Part shown: positions 1 through 9,179 of the stretch, piece by piece
Layout of the letters: each line of letters starts with the position of its first letter
Numbering within the stretch: the stretch's first letter is position 1
Source of the DNA: Aureispira sp963837355
Lineage (GTDB): Bacteria; Bacteroidota; Bacteroidia; Chitinophagales; Saprospiraceae
Reading direction: 5' to 3'
Assembly: GCA_963837355.1 (NCBI GenBank)
Contig: CAWIMY010000010.1
Coordinates: 124,001-188,000 of the forward strand
Length of the DNA stretch: 64,000 nt
The notes under the pieces: generated by a model
Seen by the model: only the letters and a program-made list of their open reading frames with translations
The model's database searches: none
Told to the model about the DNA's origin: nothing
Program-made: the position numbers and the translations under genes

Positions 1-1827
1 GATTTGCGAGGTAGAAGCCGTGGGCATTGGAGCTAACAGCAAGCTGTTGCGCATACCGTGTTCCTTGATGTCGGCGCGTAAGCTTTCCCAATCCCATTTA
101 GAAGAGGGCGTTTCGTCCCAAAGATCAAACTGGAAAAGCCCTTGGCTAATCGGAGAGCCTTCGTAAGACTGGTAAGGGCCTTGCTCTTTGGCCAATTCGT
201 TAGACTCCGTTACGGCGGCAAAATACATGGTTTCAAAAATGGCGCGGTTGAGCATTTTACCTTCTGTGCTGTCAAAGGGGTAGCGCATCAGAATGAGCGC
301 ATCGGCCAAGCCTTGTACGCCAATGCCAATGGGGCGGTGGCGCATGTTAGAATTACGAGCTTCAGGAACAGGGTAGTAGTTGATGTCAATCACCTTGTTC
401 AAGTTGCGCGTAACAATGCGCGTGATTTCGTATAATTTATCAAAATCAAACTTGCCGTTAATGACAAATTTGGGTAGGGAGATAGAAGCCAAATTACAGA
501 CCGCTACTTCGTCCTTCGACGTATATTCCATAATTTCCGTACACAAGTTGCTGGAACGGATGACCCCTAGATTCTTTTGGTTCGATTTTCTGTTGGCGTG
601 GTCCTTATACAACATATAAGGCGTGCCTGTTTCGATTTGCGATTCTAGGATTTTTGTCCACAATTCGCGAGCTTTGATGGTGCGGCGGCCTTTTTCTTCG
701 GCTTCGTAGCGCGTGTACAAGGCTTCAAAATCTTCTCCATACACATCATACAAACCAGGGCATTCGTTCGGACACATCAACGTCCAATCGGCATCCTCCT
801 CGACGCGCTGCATGAATAAATCCGACATCCACATGGCGTAGAACAAATCACGCGCACGTTTCTCTTCTTTTCCGTGGTTTTTCTTCAAATCCAAGAAATC
901 AAATACATCGGCATGCCAAGGCTCTAAATAAATGGCAAAAGCCCCTTTGCGCTTGCCTCCGCCCTGATCGACATAGCGCGCGGTGTCGTTATAGACCCGT
1001 AGCATGGGGACAATACCGTTAGAAGTGCCGCCTGTTCCTTTGATGTAACTTCCTTGGGCGCGGACATTGTGAATGCTCAAACCAATTCCACCCGCCGATT
1101 GAGAAATCTTCGCACAACGCGTCAAGGTTTCAAAAATCCCTGAAATGGAATCTTCGGTCGCGCTCAACAAGAAGCAAGAAGACAATTGTGGCTTGGGCGT
1201 ACCCGCGTTAAAGAGGGTAGGGGTGGCATGAATAAACCACTTCTCCGACATCAAACTGTAGGTCTGCAACGCCGACACCACATCTTCGCCGTGGATGCCA
1301 ATTGCCGCCCGCATAATCATATATTGAGGGCGCTCGGCAATGATGCCGTGCATCCGCAGGAGGTATGACCGCTCCAAGGTTTTGAATCCAAAGTAATCGA
1401 ATTCGTAATCATTTTCGTGCTTGATAGCCGTGTCAAATACTTTGCGATTTTCCCAAATAATGGCAAAGGTCTCATTGGAGATCAACTGAGCATTTTCGCC
1501 TGTTTTGGGATCAATGTATTCATGCAAGGCCTTCATGGTCTTGGCGAAGGACTTATCGGAATTTTTGTGTAGGTTGGAAACGGCAATGCGCGCCGCCAAA
1601 ATAGCATAATCAGGGTGTTGTGTGGCCATCGTAGCCGCAGTTTCAGAAGCCAAGTTATCCAAAACGGTGGTCTTAACGCCATCGTACAAGCCCAAAATAA
1701 CCTTTTTACAAATCTCGATGGAATTGACGTAACGCAGGTCTAATCCATTGCATAGGTATTCGATGCGGCGCTTAATTTTGTCGAAAGAGACTTCTTCTCT
1801 CTTTCCATTTCTTTTTACTACTTGCAT
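1..1827 (-). CDS. nrdA: Ribonucleoside-diphosphate reductase large (alpha) subunit, 3' end cut by window
   Basis: Large subunit of aerobic class I ribonucleotide reductase, which reduces ribonucleotides to deoxyribonucleotides together with NrdB. I read the minus-strand frame from ATG at 1825-1827 (start MQVVKRNGKREEV) and found 609 codons without a stop to the left edge, so the C-terminal part lies outside. The N-terminus is an ATP-cone-type regulatory domain. Further on are the conserved segments LSSCFLL (first redox cysteine), GGIGLSIHNVRA, and NLCTEIMEY with the catalytic Cys and Glu. It is transcribed in the same direction as nrdB, but a secreted-protein gene and a 227-bp gap (1828-2054) separate the two. 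Identity is very secure; only the missing C-terminus is unseen. Confidence 0.97.
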   Translation of the reverse strand, partial: MQVVKRNGKREEVSFDKIKRRIEYLCNGLDLRYVNSIEICKKVILGLYDGVKTTVLDNLASETAATMATQHPDYAILAARIAVSNLHKNSDKSFAKTMKALHEYIDPKTGENAQLISNETFAIIWENRKVFDTAIKHENDYEFDYFGFKTLERSYLLRMHGIIAERPQYMIMRAAIGIHGEDVVSALQTYSLMSEKWFIHATPTLFNAGTPKPQLSSCFLLSATEDSISGIFETLTRCAKISQSAGGIGLSIHNVRAQGSYIKGTGGTSNGIVPMLRVYNDTARYVDQGGGKRKGAFAIYLEPWHADVFDFLDLKKNHGKEEKRARDLFYAMWMSDLFMQRVEEDADWTLMCPNECPGLYDVYGEDFEALYTRYEAEEKGRRTIKARELWTKILESQIETGTPYMLYKDHANRKSNQKNLGVIRSSNLCTEIMEYTSKDEVAVCNLASISLPKFVINGKFDFDKLYEITRIVTRNLNKVIDINYYPVPEARNSNMRHRPIGIGVQGLADALILMRYPFDSTEGKMLNRAIFETMYFAAVTESNELAKEQGPYQSYEGSPISQGLFQFDLWDETPSSKWDWESLRADIKEHGMRNSLLLAPMPTASTSQI

Positions 1828-2054
1828 GTCGTTTTATTAGTGGGCGCTAAAGGCTGTGTGTAAGCTACCCGATCATAGAATATAATGCCTGTTTTCAATA
1901 ATACAGACATCGTTAGGACGCCCATTTTTTGGCAACGGCACAAAAAACAGGTGAGTAACTATCCTGAGGAATGTCCAAAAGGGACAATACCTTGATAGCC
2001 ACTGATCAAGTCAAGTGAGGAAGAGCGTATAAAGCTATGTCCTAGTAAATGGGA

Positions 2055-3050
2055 CTATTGCTTGTATACTTTGTGAGCAACGTCTTTTATTATTAAATAA
2101 TACTGCCCACTGGGTAAGTTAGAGACATCTAATTGACCTTGCTTATAAGAGGTTTGATGCGTGAAATCTTGCCCAAGGACATTGATAATTCTAACCTCTT
2201 CCCTAGCTACTGCCTCCGCTTCAAAGTGAAGTACATCTGTTGTAGGGTTGGGATAAATCGTATAAGTAGTCGTCTCAGGACGCTCTATACTAGTTATAGT
2301 TGGTGTATTGTTATAAAAAGGATAAAGGTCACAAGTAATGCCATCAAAATAATTTAATCGATTAGGGATTGTTTGCACAATCGTATAATAATCTGAAAAA
2401 GAGATGCGGCTAGACCGATAACGAACCGCCAACCACGTTAAATAACTTTCAGCAATGTCTTCTCCCGTTGGATTGCCTTGTGCGTAGGTGGAAATAAAAC
2501 CTCCATCGCGATTTTGTGCAGTAATCCAAGCAGGATTAGCAGCGTGAAGCGCATCGAGGGACGTATGACAAGCCTCGTGTACTAATGTTTCTTCAATGAT
2601 TCCAGCATTTTCATACTGAACACTCTGCCCTGTATGAATAAGTATAGAATTATTTCCTCCGCCAAAAGGCTGCACCCCTTGGTGAATCCATATCTCATTA
2701 ACATCTTCTCGCAAGCAGCGGGGGAGTTGACCAATCAAAAACGCATATTTTTGAGCTTGAACGGTTGCACTGGCAAGGGTTCCAAATTCGGGATTGACCT
2801 GTGCTACACTAGTGAGGCCATCGTTCCAAACTACATTAAATAAGTAAGCATTAACGCTCACCCAGCCGGGAACTCTTCGGTCATACATCGTAACCATTCC
2901 TCTTCCTGCGTAAGTGGTACTTTGTATCGCAGACGGGTCGGAAGCAGTAATAATATCTGGATCCATAAAAATAGTCCCCCAATAAGGTGCTTGTGCCCGT
3001 ACAGTAGTGGAAATCATTAATAGTAAACAAAGTAATAGTAGCTGTCTCAT
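2055..3050 (-). CDS. Secreted zincin-like protein with type IX secretion C-terminal domain
   Basis: Predicted extracellular protein of about 331 residues. The best start is the ATG at 3048-3050, which gives a clean signal peptide (MRQLLLLCLLLMISTTVRAQA); an upstream ATG at 3089 overlaps the nrdB stop but would put 13 extra residues before the signal. The middle holds HEACH, an HExxH zinc-protease motif, followed about 45 residues later by GEDIAESY, which could supply a gluzincin-type third Glu ligand. The last ~75 residues (TYTIYPNPTTDVLHFEA ... LPSGQYYLIIKD) are a classic type IX secretion sorting domain (TIGR04183 type). Peptidase activity is inferred from the motif only; I do not recognise the family. 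Its place between nrdB and nrdA is odd and probably says nothing about its function. Confidence 0.85.
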   Translation of the reverse strand: MRQLLLLCLLLMISTTVRAQAPYWGTIFMDPDIITASDPSAIQSTTYAGRGMVTMYDRRVPGWVSVNAYLFNVVWNDGLTSVAQVNPEFGTLASATVQAQKYAFLIGQLPRCLREDVNEIWIHQGVQPFGGGNNSILIHTGQSVQYENAGIIEETLVHEACHTSLDALHAANPAWITAQNRDGGFISTYAQGNPTGEDIAESYLTWLAVRYRSSRISFSDYYTIVQTIPNRLNYFDGITCDLYPFYNNTPTITSIERPETTTYTIYPNPTTDVLHFEAEAVAREEVRIINVLGQDFTHQTSYKQGQLDVSNLPSGQYYLIIKDVAHKVYKQ

Positions 3051-3088
3051 AGTCTTGTTGTTAATAATTAATAATATAAATAGAGGCA

Positions 3089-4063
3089 TTAAAAATCTTC
3101 ATCCAAAGAGAACGTCTGCTTTTCTCGACTAGCCATTACTCCAGCTTTTTGATAATCTCCTACGCGCTTTTCGAAAAAGTTTGTTTTTCCCTGTAGAGAA
3201 ATCAAATCCATCCAAGGAAACGGGTTTTGCGTATTGTACACTTTTTCATTACCCAAAGAGACCAATAAACGATCAGCGACAAACTCAATGTACTCAGTCA
3301 TCAAACTGGCATTCATACCAATTAAAGAAACAGGCAACGCATCGGTTACAAATTCTTTTTCAAATTCTACCGCTTCCGTAATAATACCCTCTAGTTCTTT
3401 GGGATCCAATTTGTTATCCAACATAGAATACAAGAGACAAGCAAAGTCGCAGTGCATGCCCTCATCGCGGCTAATCAACTCGTTAGAGAAAGTCAAACCA
3501 GGCATTAAACCGCGTTTTTTGAGCCAGTAAATGGCGCAAAAACTACCAGAGAAAAAGATGCCCTCTACGGCGGCAAAAGCAATCAAACGGTGAGCAAAAG
3601 AAGGCGCTTCGTCGATCCATTTTAAGGCCCAAGTAGCTTTTTTCTGAACACAAGGTAGGGTATTCATCGCCTTGAACAAATCGTTTTTTTCTTGGGTATC
3701 GCTGATGTAGGTATCAATCAATAAACTGTAGGCTTCTGCGTGAATATCTTCAATCTGAATCTGTGCCGAATAAAAGGAACGCGCCTCTGCAATCTGGACA
3801 TCTTTATAGAAATTCAAAACCAAATTTTCATTAACAATTCCATCACTAGCTGCAAAAAAGGCTAAGACATGTTTAATGAAAAGACGCTCATCATCATTTA
3901 ATTTTGTTTTCCAATCGACAAGATCAGCCTCTAAATCAATTTCATCAGTTGTCCAAAAACAAGCAAGGGCTTGCTTTCTCATATTCCAAATAGCATCATG
4001 CTGTATGGGGAACAAAACAAAGCGATCGTTGGTTTCTGTTAAAATTAGTTCCTTATTACTCAT
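3089..4063 (-). CDS. nrdB: Ribonucleoside-diphosphate reductase small (beta) subunit
   Basis: Small subunit of class I ribonucleotide reductase; houses the di-iron/tyrosyl-radical cofactor that starts catalysis in NrdA. The protein has 324 residues, normal for the family in Bacteroidota. Visible ligand motifs are AASDGIV (first Asp), QIEDIHAEAY (Glu, His and the radical Tyr four residues after the His), and RDEGMHCDF (last Glu and His). The ATG at 4061-4063 follows the 571-bp regulatory region with four DnaA-box matches. Its TAA overlaps a possible ATG of the next gene (TAATG), so the downstream secreted-protein gene may be co-transcribed. Confidence 0.97.
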   Translation of the reverse strand: MSNKELILTETNDRFVLFPIQHDAIWNMRKQALACFWTTDEIDLEADLVDWKTKLNDDERLFIKHVLAFFAASDGIVNENLVLNFYKDVQIAEARSFYSAQIQIEDIHAEAYSLLIDTYISDTQEKNDLFKAMNTLPCVQKKATWALKWIDEAPSFAHRLIAFAAVEGIFFSGSFCAIYWLKKRGLMPGLTFSNELISRDEGMHCDFACLLYSMLDNKLDPKELEGIITEAVEFEKEFVTDALPVSLIGMNASLMTEYIEFVADRLLVSLGNEKVYNTQNPFPWMDLISLQGKTNFFEKRVGDYQKAGVMASREKQTFSLDEDF

Positions 4064-4634
4064 TGGTATAAAACAATTTGTTGTGGATAAGTCTTATTTT
4101 TAGGGGTCTTTTTCCCCTGCCAGTTGGGCATATAACAACAAGACCTAGTGTAGTTAGTTTTGATTGTCCTCAAAGTTACTTTATTTCTTTCGATCCAACA
4201 AGCTAACCATTTTTTATAGAAAAAATATTTTTTGTAAAGCGTTGTTTTTCAGAAAATTGAAGCTTTATTTTTTTAGAAGAATTACAATTGCCTGCTTGGC
4301 TTGACTTATACACAAAATAGCTGTGCATAAGTGCCAAAGCCTTGCAACGAAGGCCGTTTGAGCCTATTTATAGGACGAATAACAGGCTATGGACTACTAA
4401 GCCGTGGTAAAAAAACGATTCTCATAAGAATGGAAAAAAAAACTAATTTTTGTACGGCGCATTTTTTTGTTTGGATTGTGGATAACTTTTTTCTTTGACA
4501 TCGGTTTGTTAATGGGAGGGGGCAAAAACCGTCCTCCGATTGGCGAAAAAAAGACAGTTAGCCAAAGAATAGTTGGGAGAGTGCCAAGGATTTGAGATAT
4601 TGCAGCCTCAACAACTGCTTTAAAAAACAGCAAA
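4064..4634. promoter_or_regulatory. Divergent intergenic region with a cluster of DnaA-box matches
   Basis: 571 bp between nrdB (minus) and the mutS-like gene (plus). Four 9-mers match TTATNCACA: TGTGGATAA at 4082-4090 and 4477-4485 (both perfect TTATCCACA on the minus strand), TTATACACA at 4306-4314 (plus) and TGTGCATAA at 4322-4330 (minus). About 4200-4275 is strikingly AT-rich. In E. coli, DnaA binds boxes in the nrdAB promoter, so control of nrd by DnaA is one reading; a replication origin with an unwinding element is the other. Genes diverge here (minus to the left, plus to the right for 7 kb), which suits either. Confidence 0.6.
4305..4331. promoter_or_regulatory. Head-to-head DnaA-box pair
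   Basis: CTTATACACA (4305-4314), a 7-nt spacer, then TGTGCATAAG (4322-4331): 10-bp inverted arms with one mismatch. Each arm contains a TTATNCACA DnaA-box match. It lies about 240 bp upstream of the nrdB start. A NrdR box pair was considered, but the spacing and sequence do not fit. Confidence 0.55.
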
Positions 4635-6440
4635 ATGGATTTAAACAATATTTACAAGACTAGATTGGAGACTTACCAGCAACAACAAGCTGAAAAAGCC
4701 AAACGCATTTGGAACATTGGTACGGCGCGCTTGTTCTTATTTGCTGCCATGGTTTACTGTGTTGTCCGTTGGTTTGGATCAGAATTCGAGGCACCGTTTT
4801 ACCTATATACTATGCTAGGAATTCTACCTGTTTTTGTGCTACTGTTGAGAATGCACCAAACGGCTATTGATGCCAAAACGCTGTTGGATCAAATGGTGTT
4901 AATTAATGCCAAAGAGTTGGCGGCGCAAGAGAATTACCAAGCACAGTTTGATGGGGGCATAGAATTGCAAGAGCTGGAACACGATTACAATGCCGATTTG
5001 GATTTATTTGGCGAAAGCGGCCTTTTTGCCCACCTCAATCGAACAGCCACGGTAAGCGGTAAACGCGCTTTGGGGCAGTTGCTCCAGCATCCCCTCAACG
5101 AGAAAGCGGCCATCGAAGAACAACAACAAACCGTACAAGCCCTTGCTCCTCTGCTAGATTTTAGACAGGAATTTTTGGCACAAGGGTTTGGCAAAGACTA
5201 CACCCTCAATGACAGCGCCCACCTGAAAAAATGGGCTGAAACGCCCCCCGCTTTTATTAATAATACCTTTTGGAAAATTATACGCCTCGTCATGCCCCTA
5301 TTAGGCAGCGCTAGTTTGCTCTATTGGGTGTTTGCCTATAACTATGTTCCTTTTTTGGGGATCGTTTTGCTCAATGCTTCTTTGCTGGGCTTGCGAAGCA
5401 AGTATGTGGGAGCAGAGCATACTTTGATTGGAAAGCGTCAAGACGTACTGCGGTTGTACGTGGCGTTGTTGCAACTGACACAAGCCCAAAATTTTGAAGC
5501 GACGGCACAGTTGCGCGACATTAGCAAGGCCGCGTTAGATGCCAAAGCCGCCTTTAAACGCTTATCAAACATCGTGAGTTATTTTGACCAGCGCCTTAAT
5601 ATATTTGTAGGGTTGGGGCTTAATTTGGTCATTCTATATGATATTCACTGCTTGTTTGCCTTAGAGTACTGGAAAAAAGATAACAAAACCGCTTTGGGAA
5701 GCTGGCTGGAAAGTGTTTCGGAGTTGGATGCTTTATTGAGCTTGGCTACTTTTAGTTATAATCATCCTGCGTTTACCTTTCCTCAGGTAAAAAAATCAGA
5801 GGAGCTTTATATTAGTGCCAAGAATTTAGGCCACCCTTTGATAGATCCTGCGGAGCGGATTGACAACGACGTGGCGCTGGGATGCCCACATCAAGTCTAT
5901 GTAGTGACGGGCTCCAACATGGCGGGCAAAAGTACCTTCCTGCGTTGTGTGGCCATCAATTTGTTATTGGCCAAATGCGGGGCACCCGTGTGTGCGCAAG
6001 ATTTTGAGTGTTCTTTGATGGACATCAAAACTTCTATGCGCGTACAAGACTCCATCAATGCCAATACTTCTTACTTTCAAGCCGAATTGTTGCGCTTGCA
6101 ATACATCATTGGGGAATTGAAAAAAGGACAGCCGACCTTCATTATTTTAGATGAAATTTTGAAAGGAACGAATTCTGAAGATAAGCTGCTCGGCTCTCAA
6201 TTACTGGTGCGTTATTTCTTGCAATTCAAAGCGTTGGCAATGGTCGCCACCCATGATTTAGAATTGGGCGATTTACAAGAAGAATTGCCAGAACAGGTGG
6301 CGAATTTGTGCTTCGAAAGTACGATTCAGGACGATGAGTTGAATTTTGATTATCAATTAAATCGAGGTATCGCTAAAAATAAAAACGCTACTTTCTTAAT
6401 GCGAAAAATGGGCATTGTACCCAAAGAAATGCTATCCTAA
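4635..6440 (+). CDS. Membrane-anchored MutS-like ATPase
   Basis: MutS-superfamily protein, 601 residues. The N-terminus has two hydrophobic segments (about residues 28-47 and 52-70), with another pair near 215-250, so it is probably bound to the inner membrane. The C-terminal third is the MutS ABC-type ATPase: Walker A GSNMAGKST near residue 426, Walker B FIILDE near 502 followed by GTNSEDK, and the ATHD switch. The mismatch-recognition domain I with its Phe-x-Glu is absent, so classical mismatch repair is unlikely. Such short MutS-like proteins are common in Bacteroidota and their role is not established. First gene on the plus-strand side of the DnaA-box region. Confidence 0.85.
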   Translation: MDLNNIYKTRLETYQQQQAEKAKRIWNIGTARLFLFAAMVYCVVRWFGSEFEAPFYLYTMLGILPVFVLLLRMHQTAIDAKTLLDQMVLINAKELAAQENYQAQFDGGIELQELEHDYNADLDLFGESGLFAHLNRTATVSGKRALGQLLQHPLNEKAAIEEQQQTVQALAPLLDFRQEFLAQGFGKDYTLNDSAHLKKWAETPPAFINNTFWKIIRLVMPLLGSASLLYWVFAYNYVPFLGIVLLNASLLGLRSKYVGAEHTLIGKRQDVLRLYVALLQLTQAQNFEATAQLRDISKAALDAKAAFKRLSNIVSYFDQRLNIFVGLGLNLVILYDIHCLFALEYWKKDNKTALGSWLESVSELDALLSLATFSYNHPAFTFPQVKKSEELYISAKNLGHPLIDPAERIDNDVALGCPHQVYVVTGSNMAGKSTFLRCVAINLLLAKCGAPVCAQDFECSLMDIKTSMRVQDSINANTSYFQAELLRLQYIIGELKKGQPTFIILDEILKGTNSEDKLLGSQLLVRYFLQFKALAMVATHDLELGDLQEELPEQVANLCFESTIQDDELNFDYQLNRGIAKNKNATFLMRKMGIVPKEMLS

Positions 6441-6665
6441 CCCCCGTAAAGTGCCTGAATGAGAGGCCATTGTTCGGAAATCGAACAAAAACACTTCTAT
6501 TTTCCTCAAATTTACCTAAGTTTAATGCATTATACCTAGATTTACGAGCCTTATGAAGCTCCTTGATTGAACAAAAGCTTGATCGATCGGTTCTTTTGTA
6601 TAGATAAGTATATAAAACTAACAAGATTGCCCTTTTAACCCCTACCGAATAAAAACACTATTGTT

Positions 6666-7907
6666 ATGAAACTCCTATTGTGCCTTAGTATCGGGTGCTT
6701 TTTGTTGCTGTTAAGCGCCTGTTCTGATCTCCCTTTTCCCGCCAAAGTGACCGACTTAGCCCCTTTAGATAAATTAACCATTCGAGGAGAGGATAACTAT
6801 ATTTTAAACAGTGATGTCGCCAGCCTAGACAGTACTGCCCTAGAAATCGAAGCAGGCACCTTAACAGCAGGGGCTTGGAATGATTTAGAACAATGGGATT
6901 TTTGGCGCTTATTGGTTGACGAATCAAGCTACCAAGATTACCAAGATTACTGGAAAATGTACCCCATCCAACGCTATGAAGTAAGAGTACTAGATGCCTT
7001 GGGGCAACCCGCTCGTGATATGGCCGTCCAATTGGCTGATCCTATTGCAGGGGCGCTTTGGGAGGCGCGTACCAACCACGCAGGCATTGCCACCCTTTGG
7101 GCACAGCCTTTCGACCCCTTAGAAGTCGCCTTGCCAGATTTAGAATTGGTGTTGATAAACAATAAAAAAAGAACGCTTATTGGTTCCGCCATCCCCTTTA
7201 CAGAAGGAATAGCAGAATGGCAACTTTCTCCAAAAGTCGCCACAGGTGCCCATCAATTGGAAGTCTTATTTGTTGTAGACGCAACAGGGTCTATGGAAGA
7301 TGAGATCAACTACTTGAAAACCGAACTGAGAGATGTCGTAGAAAAATACGAATTACTACAGCCTGATACCAAACTGCGCTTGGGTAGTGTTTTCTACCGA
7401 GATTACGCGCCAGAAGCCGATTACGTGACGCAGACGGTCAATTTATCGGACAATTTTCAAGCGACGTTTGATTTTATCAATCAACAAGGAGCTAGTAGTG
7501 GCGGTGATTTTGCAGAAGCCGTAGAAGCCGCTTTGTCAGAAGCTGTCAACGATCAACAATGGTCTAAAACAAACGCTACTCGCTTGATATTTTTGTTGCT
7601 AGATGCTCCCGCGCACCACAACACACAGAGCCTAACACAATTACAAGAAACCTTGCGAGCCGCTGCGGCCAAAGGTATTCGTATTATTCCCATCGCCTCT
7701 AGTGGAATCGACAAAGAAACGGAATTTTTGATGCGCTTTTTCTCTATTCTAACAGGAGGAACGTATGTCTTCATTACCGATCATAGTGGTATTGGTAAAG
7801 GCCATATTGAACCGACCATCGGCGATTACCAAGTAGAGTACCTCAATGATCTATTGTTACGACTCTTGCAACAATACAGCTCGACTTCCGTCAATACAGC
7901 GCAATAA
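6666..7907 (+). CDS. VWA-domain lipoprotein
   Basis: 413 residues. The N-terminal signal ends in a lipobox (LLLLSAC, Cys19), so the mature protein is lipid-anchored. Residues ~95-190 look like a carboxypeptidase-regulatory-like beta domain (VRVLDALGQPARDM ... NHAGIATL). Residues ~198-400 form a von Willebrand A domain: EVLFVVDATGSMEDE carries the metal-ion-binding D205-A-T-G-S209, and GGDFAEAVEAAL the conserved later part. VWA domains bind protein ligands through a divalent cation; the partner is unknown. Flanked by gaps of 225 and 205 bp, so apparently a single-gene unit. It resembles the C-terminal half of the VWA protein at 42205. Confidence 0.85.
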   Translation: MKLLLCLSIGCFLLLLSACSDLPFPAKVTDLAPLDKLTIRGEDNYILNSDVASLDSTALEIEAGTLTAGAWNDLEQWDFWRLLVDESSYQDYQDYWKMYPIQRYEVRVLDALGQPARDMAVQLADPIAGALWEARTNHAGIATLWAQPFDPLEVALPDLELVLINNKKRTLIGSAIPFTEGIAEWQLSPKVATGAHQLEVLFVVDATGSMEDEINYLKTELRDVVEKYELLQPDTKLRLGSVFYRDYAPEADYVTQTVNLSDNFQATFDFINQQGASSGGDFAEAVEAALSEAVNDQQWSKTNATRLIFLLLDAPAHHNTQSLTQLQETLRAAAAKGIRIIPIASSGIDKETEFLMRFFSILTGGTYVFITDHSGIGKGHIEPTIGDYQVEYLNDLLLRLLQQYSSTSVNTAQ

Positions 7908-7986
7908 AGGCACGATTATACGGTTTTTAGCCCAGCAAAGACGGCCATTAGGCGTTTTTGAACACCTTTATTTTAGTAAAAAAATG

Positions 7987-7994
7987 TACCTTTG
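7987..7994 (+). promoter_or_regulatory. Bacteroidota-type -7 element upstream of dusB
   Basis: TACCTTTG matches the TAnnTTTG -7 consensus of Bacteroidota sigma-A promoters. The nearest TTTG-like -33 element ends at 7960, a spacing of 26, longer than usual. The ~110-nt leader that would follow contains a stem-loop (TAGGTAGTT at 8013-8021 with AACTATCTA at 8036-8044, one G-U pair). Confidence 0.5.
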
Positions 7995-8112
7995 TAGCCG
8001 CAAAGCGTCTAATAGGTAGTTATTGTAATATATACAACTATCTAGTCAGGTGAATAGGCATTGAATTTGTTTAAGCAGCTTCATTAAAAGTTGTAAAAGA
8101 AGGACAATTATT

Positions 8113-9090
8113 ATGGTAAAAATAGGTGATGTAGAGTTGGGGGAATTTCCTCTTTTGTTGGCTCCTATGGAGGACGTTAGTGATCCTCCTTTTCGCGCGT
8201 TGTGCAAGAAGGCAGGCTGCGATATGATGTACTCGGAGTTCATTTCCGTAGAGGGCTTAATTCGCGATGCAGACAAGAGCGTGGCTAAACTGGATATTTT
8301 TGACTACGAACGGCCTATAGGCATTCAGATTTTTGGAGCGAACCTCGATTCTATGATTCGAGCCACGGAGATCGTAGCAGAAGCCAATCCCGAAGTGATT
8401 GACATCAACTTTGGTTGCCCCGTCAAGAAGGTGGTGTGTAAGATGGCAGGAGCAGGGATCTTACAAGATATTCCTCGTATGGTCAAATTGACCGAAGCGG
8501 TAGTGAGAGCGACCAACAAACCCGTGACGGTTAAAACACGCTTAGGCTGGAACGATGAAACGATCTTTATAGAGGAGGTCGCCGAACGCCTGCAAGATGT
8601 CGGGATACAAGCGTTATCCATTCATGGGCGTACCCGCAAGCAGATGTACAAAGGCGAAGCCGATTGGACAAAAATCGGCAACATCAAAAATAATCCACGC
8701 ATCCACATACCTATTTTTGGCAACGGCGACATCAACAGTCCTGAAAAAGCCTTGGAATACCGCAACAAATACGGTGTTGATGGGATTATGATTGGTCGCG
8801 CGGCCATCGGATACCCTTGGATTTTTCGAGAAATCAAACACTTTTTTGCGACAGGAGAGCACTTGCCTCCACCAACTATTGAAGAGCGCGTAGCTGCTGC
8901 CAAGGAACATTTAGAAAAGTCTATTGTTTGGAAAGGAGAGAAGCTGGGTATTTTAGAAATGCGCCGCCACTATACCAACTATTTTAGAGGTCTACATGGT
9001 GTCAAAGCTTATCGAGGACAGTTGGTGACGGCTGACAATGCCGAAGAAGTATTTGATCTATTAGAAGAAGTGCAACAGGTTTATAGCTAA
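8113..9090 (+). CDS. dusB: tRNA-dihydrouridine synthase
   Basis: FMN-dependent enzyme that reduces uridines in the D-loop of tRNA, 325 residues, TIM barrel plus C-terminal helical domain. Visible signatures are LAPMEDVSDPPFR at the N-terminus, NFGCPVKKV with the catalytic Cys102, the following KMAGAG, TVKTRLGW, SIHGRTRKQMYKG and GNGDI with GIMIGRAAIG for FMN phosphate binding. The sequence fits the DusB subgroup best. An AAGAAGGA ribosome-binding site lies just before the ATG. The chromosome has no obvious operon partner here (90 bp to the next gene). Confidence 0.95.
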   Translation: MVKIGDVELGEFPLLLAPMEDVSDPPFRALCKKAGCDMMYSEFISVEGLIRDADKSVAKLDIFDYERPIGIQIFGANLDSMIRATEIVAEANPEVIDINFGCPVKKVVCKMAGAGILQDIPRMVKLTEAVVRATNKPVTVKTRLGWNDETIFIEEVAERLQDVGIQALSIHGRTRKQMYKGEADWTKIGNIKNNPRIHIPIFGNGDINSPEKALEYRNKYGVDGIMIGRAAIGYPWIFREIKHFFATGEHLPPPTIEERVAAAKEHLEKSIVWKGEKLGILEMRRHYTNYFRGLHGVKAYRGQLVTADNAEEVFDLLEEVQQVYS

Positions 9091-9179
9091 CTTATAGGTA
9101 GGCCACAATACCCCCGCTGTCCTATGGATGTCGTTCGCTTTGAACGATGCCCCTTCTATTGTATTTATAACAAATTACT

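Noticed and set aside
4397..4648. 83-codon minus-strand ORF in the nrdB/mutS spacer
   Set aside because: It overlaps the mutS-like start, covers a DnaA box, and its composition (runs of Phe, Lys, Pro from A/T tracts) is not protein-like.
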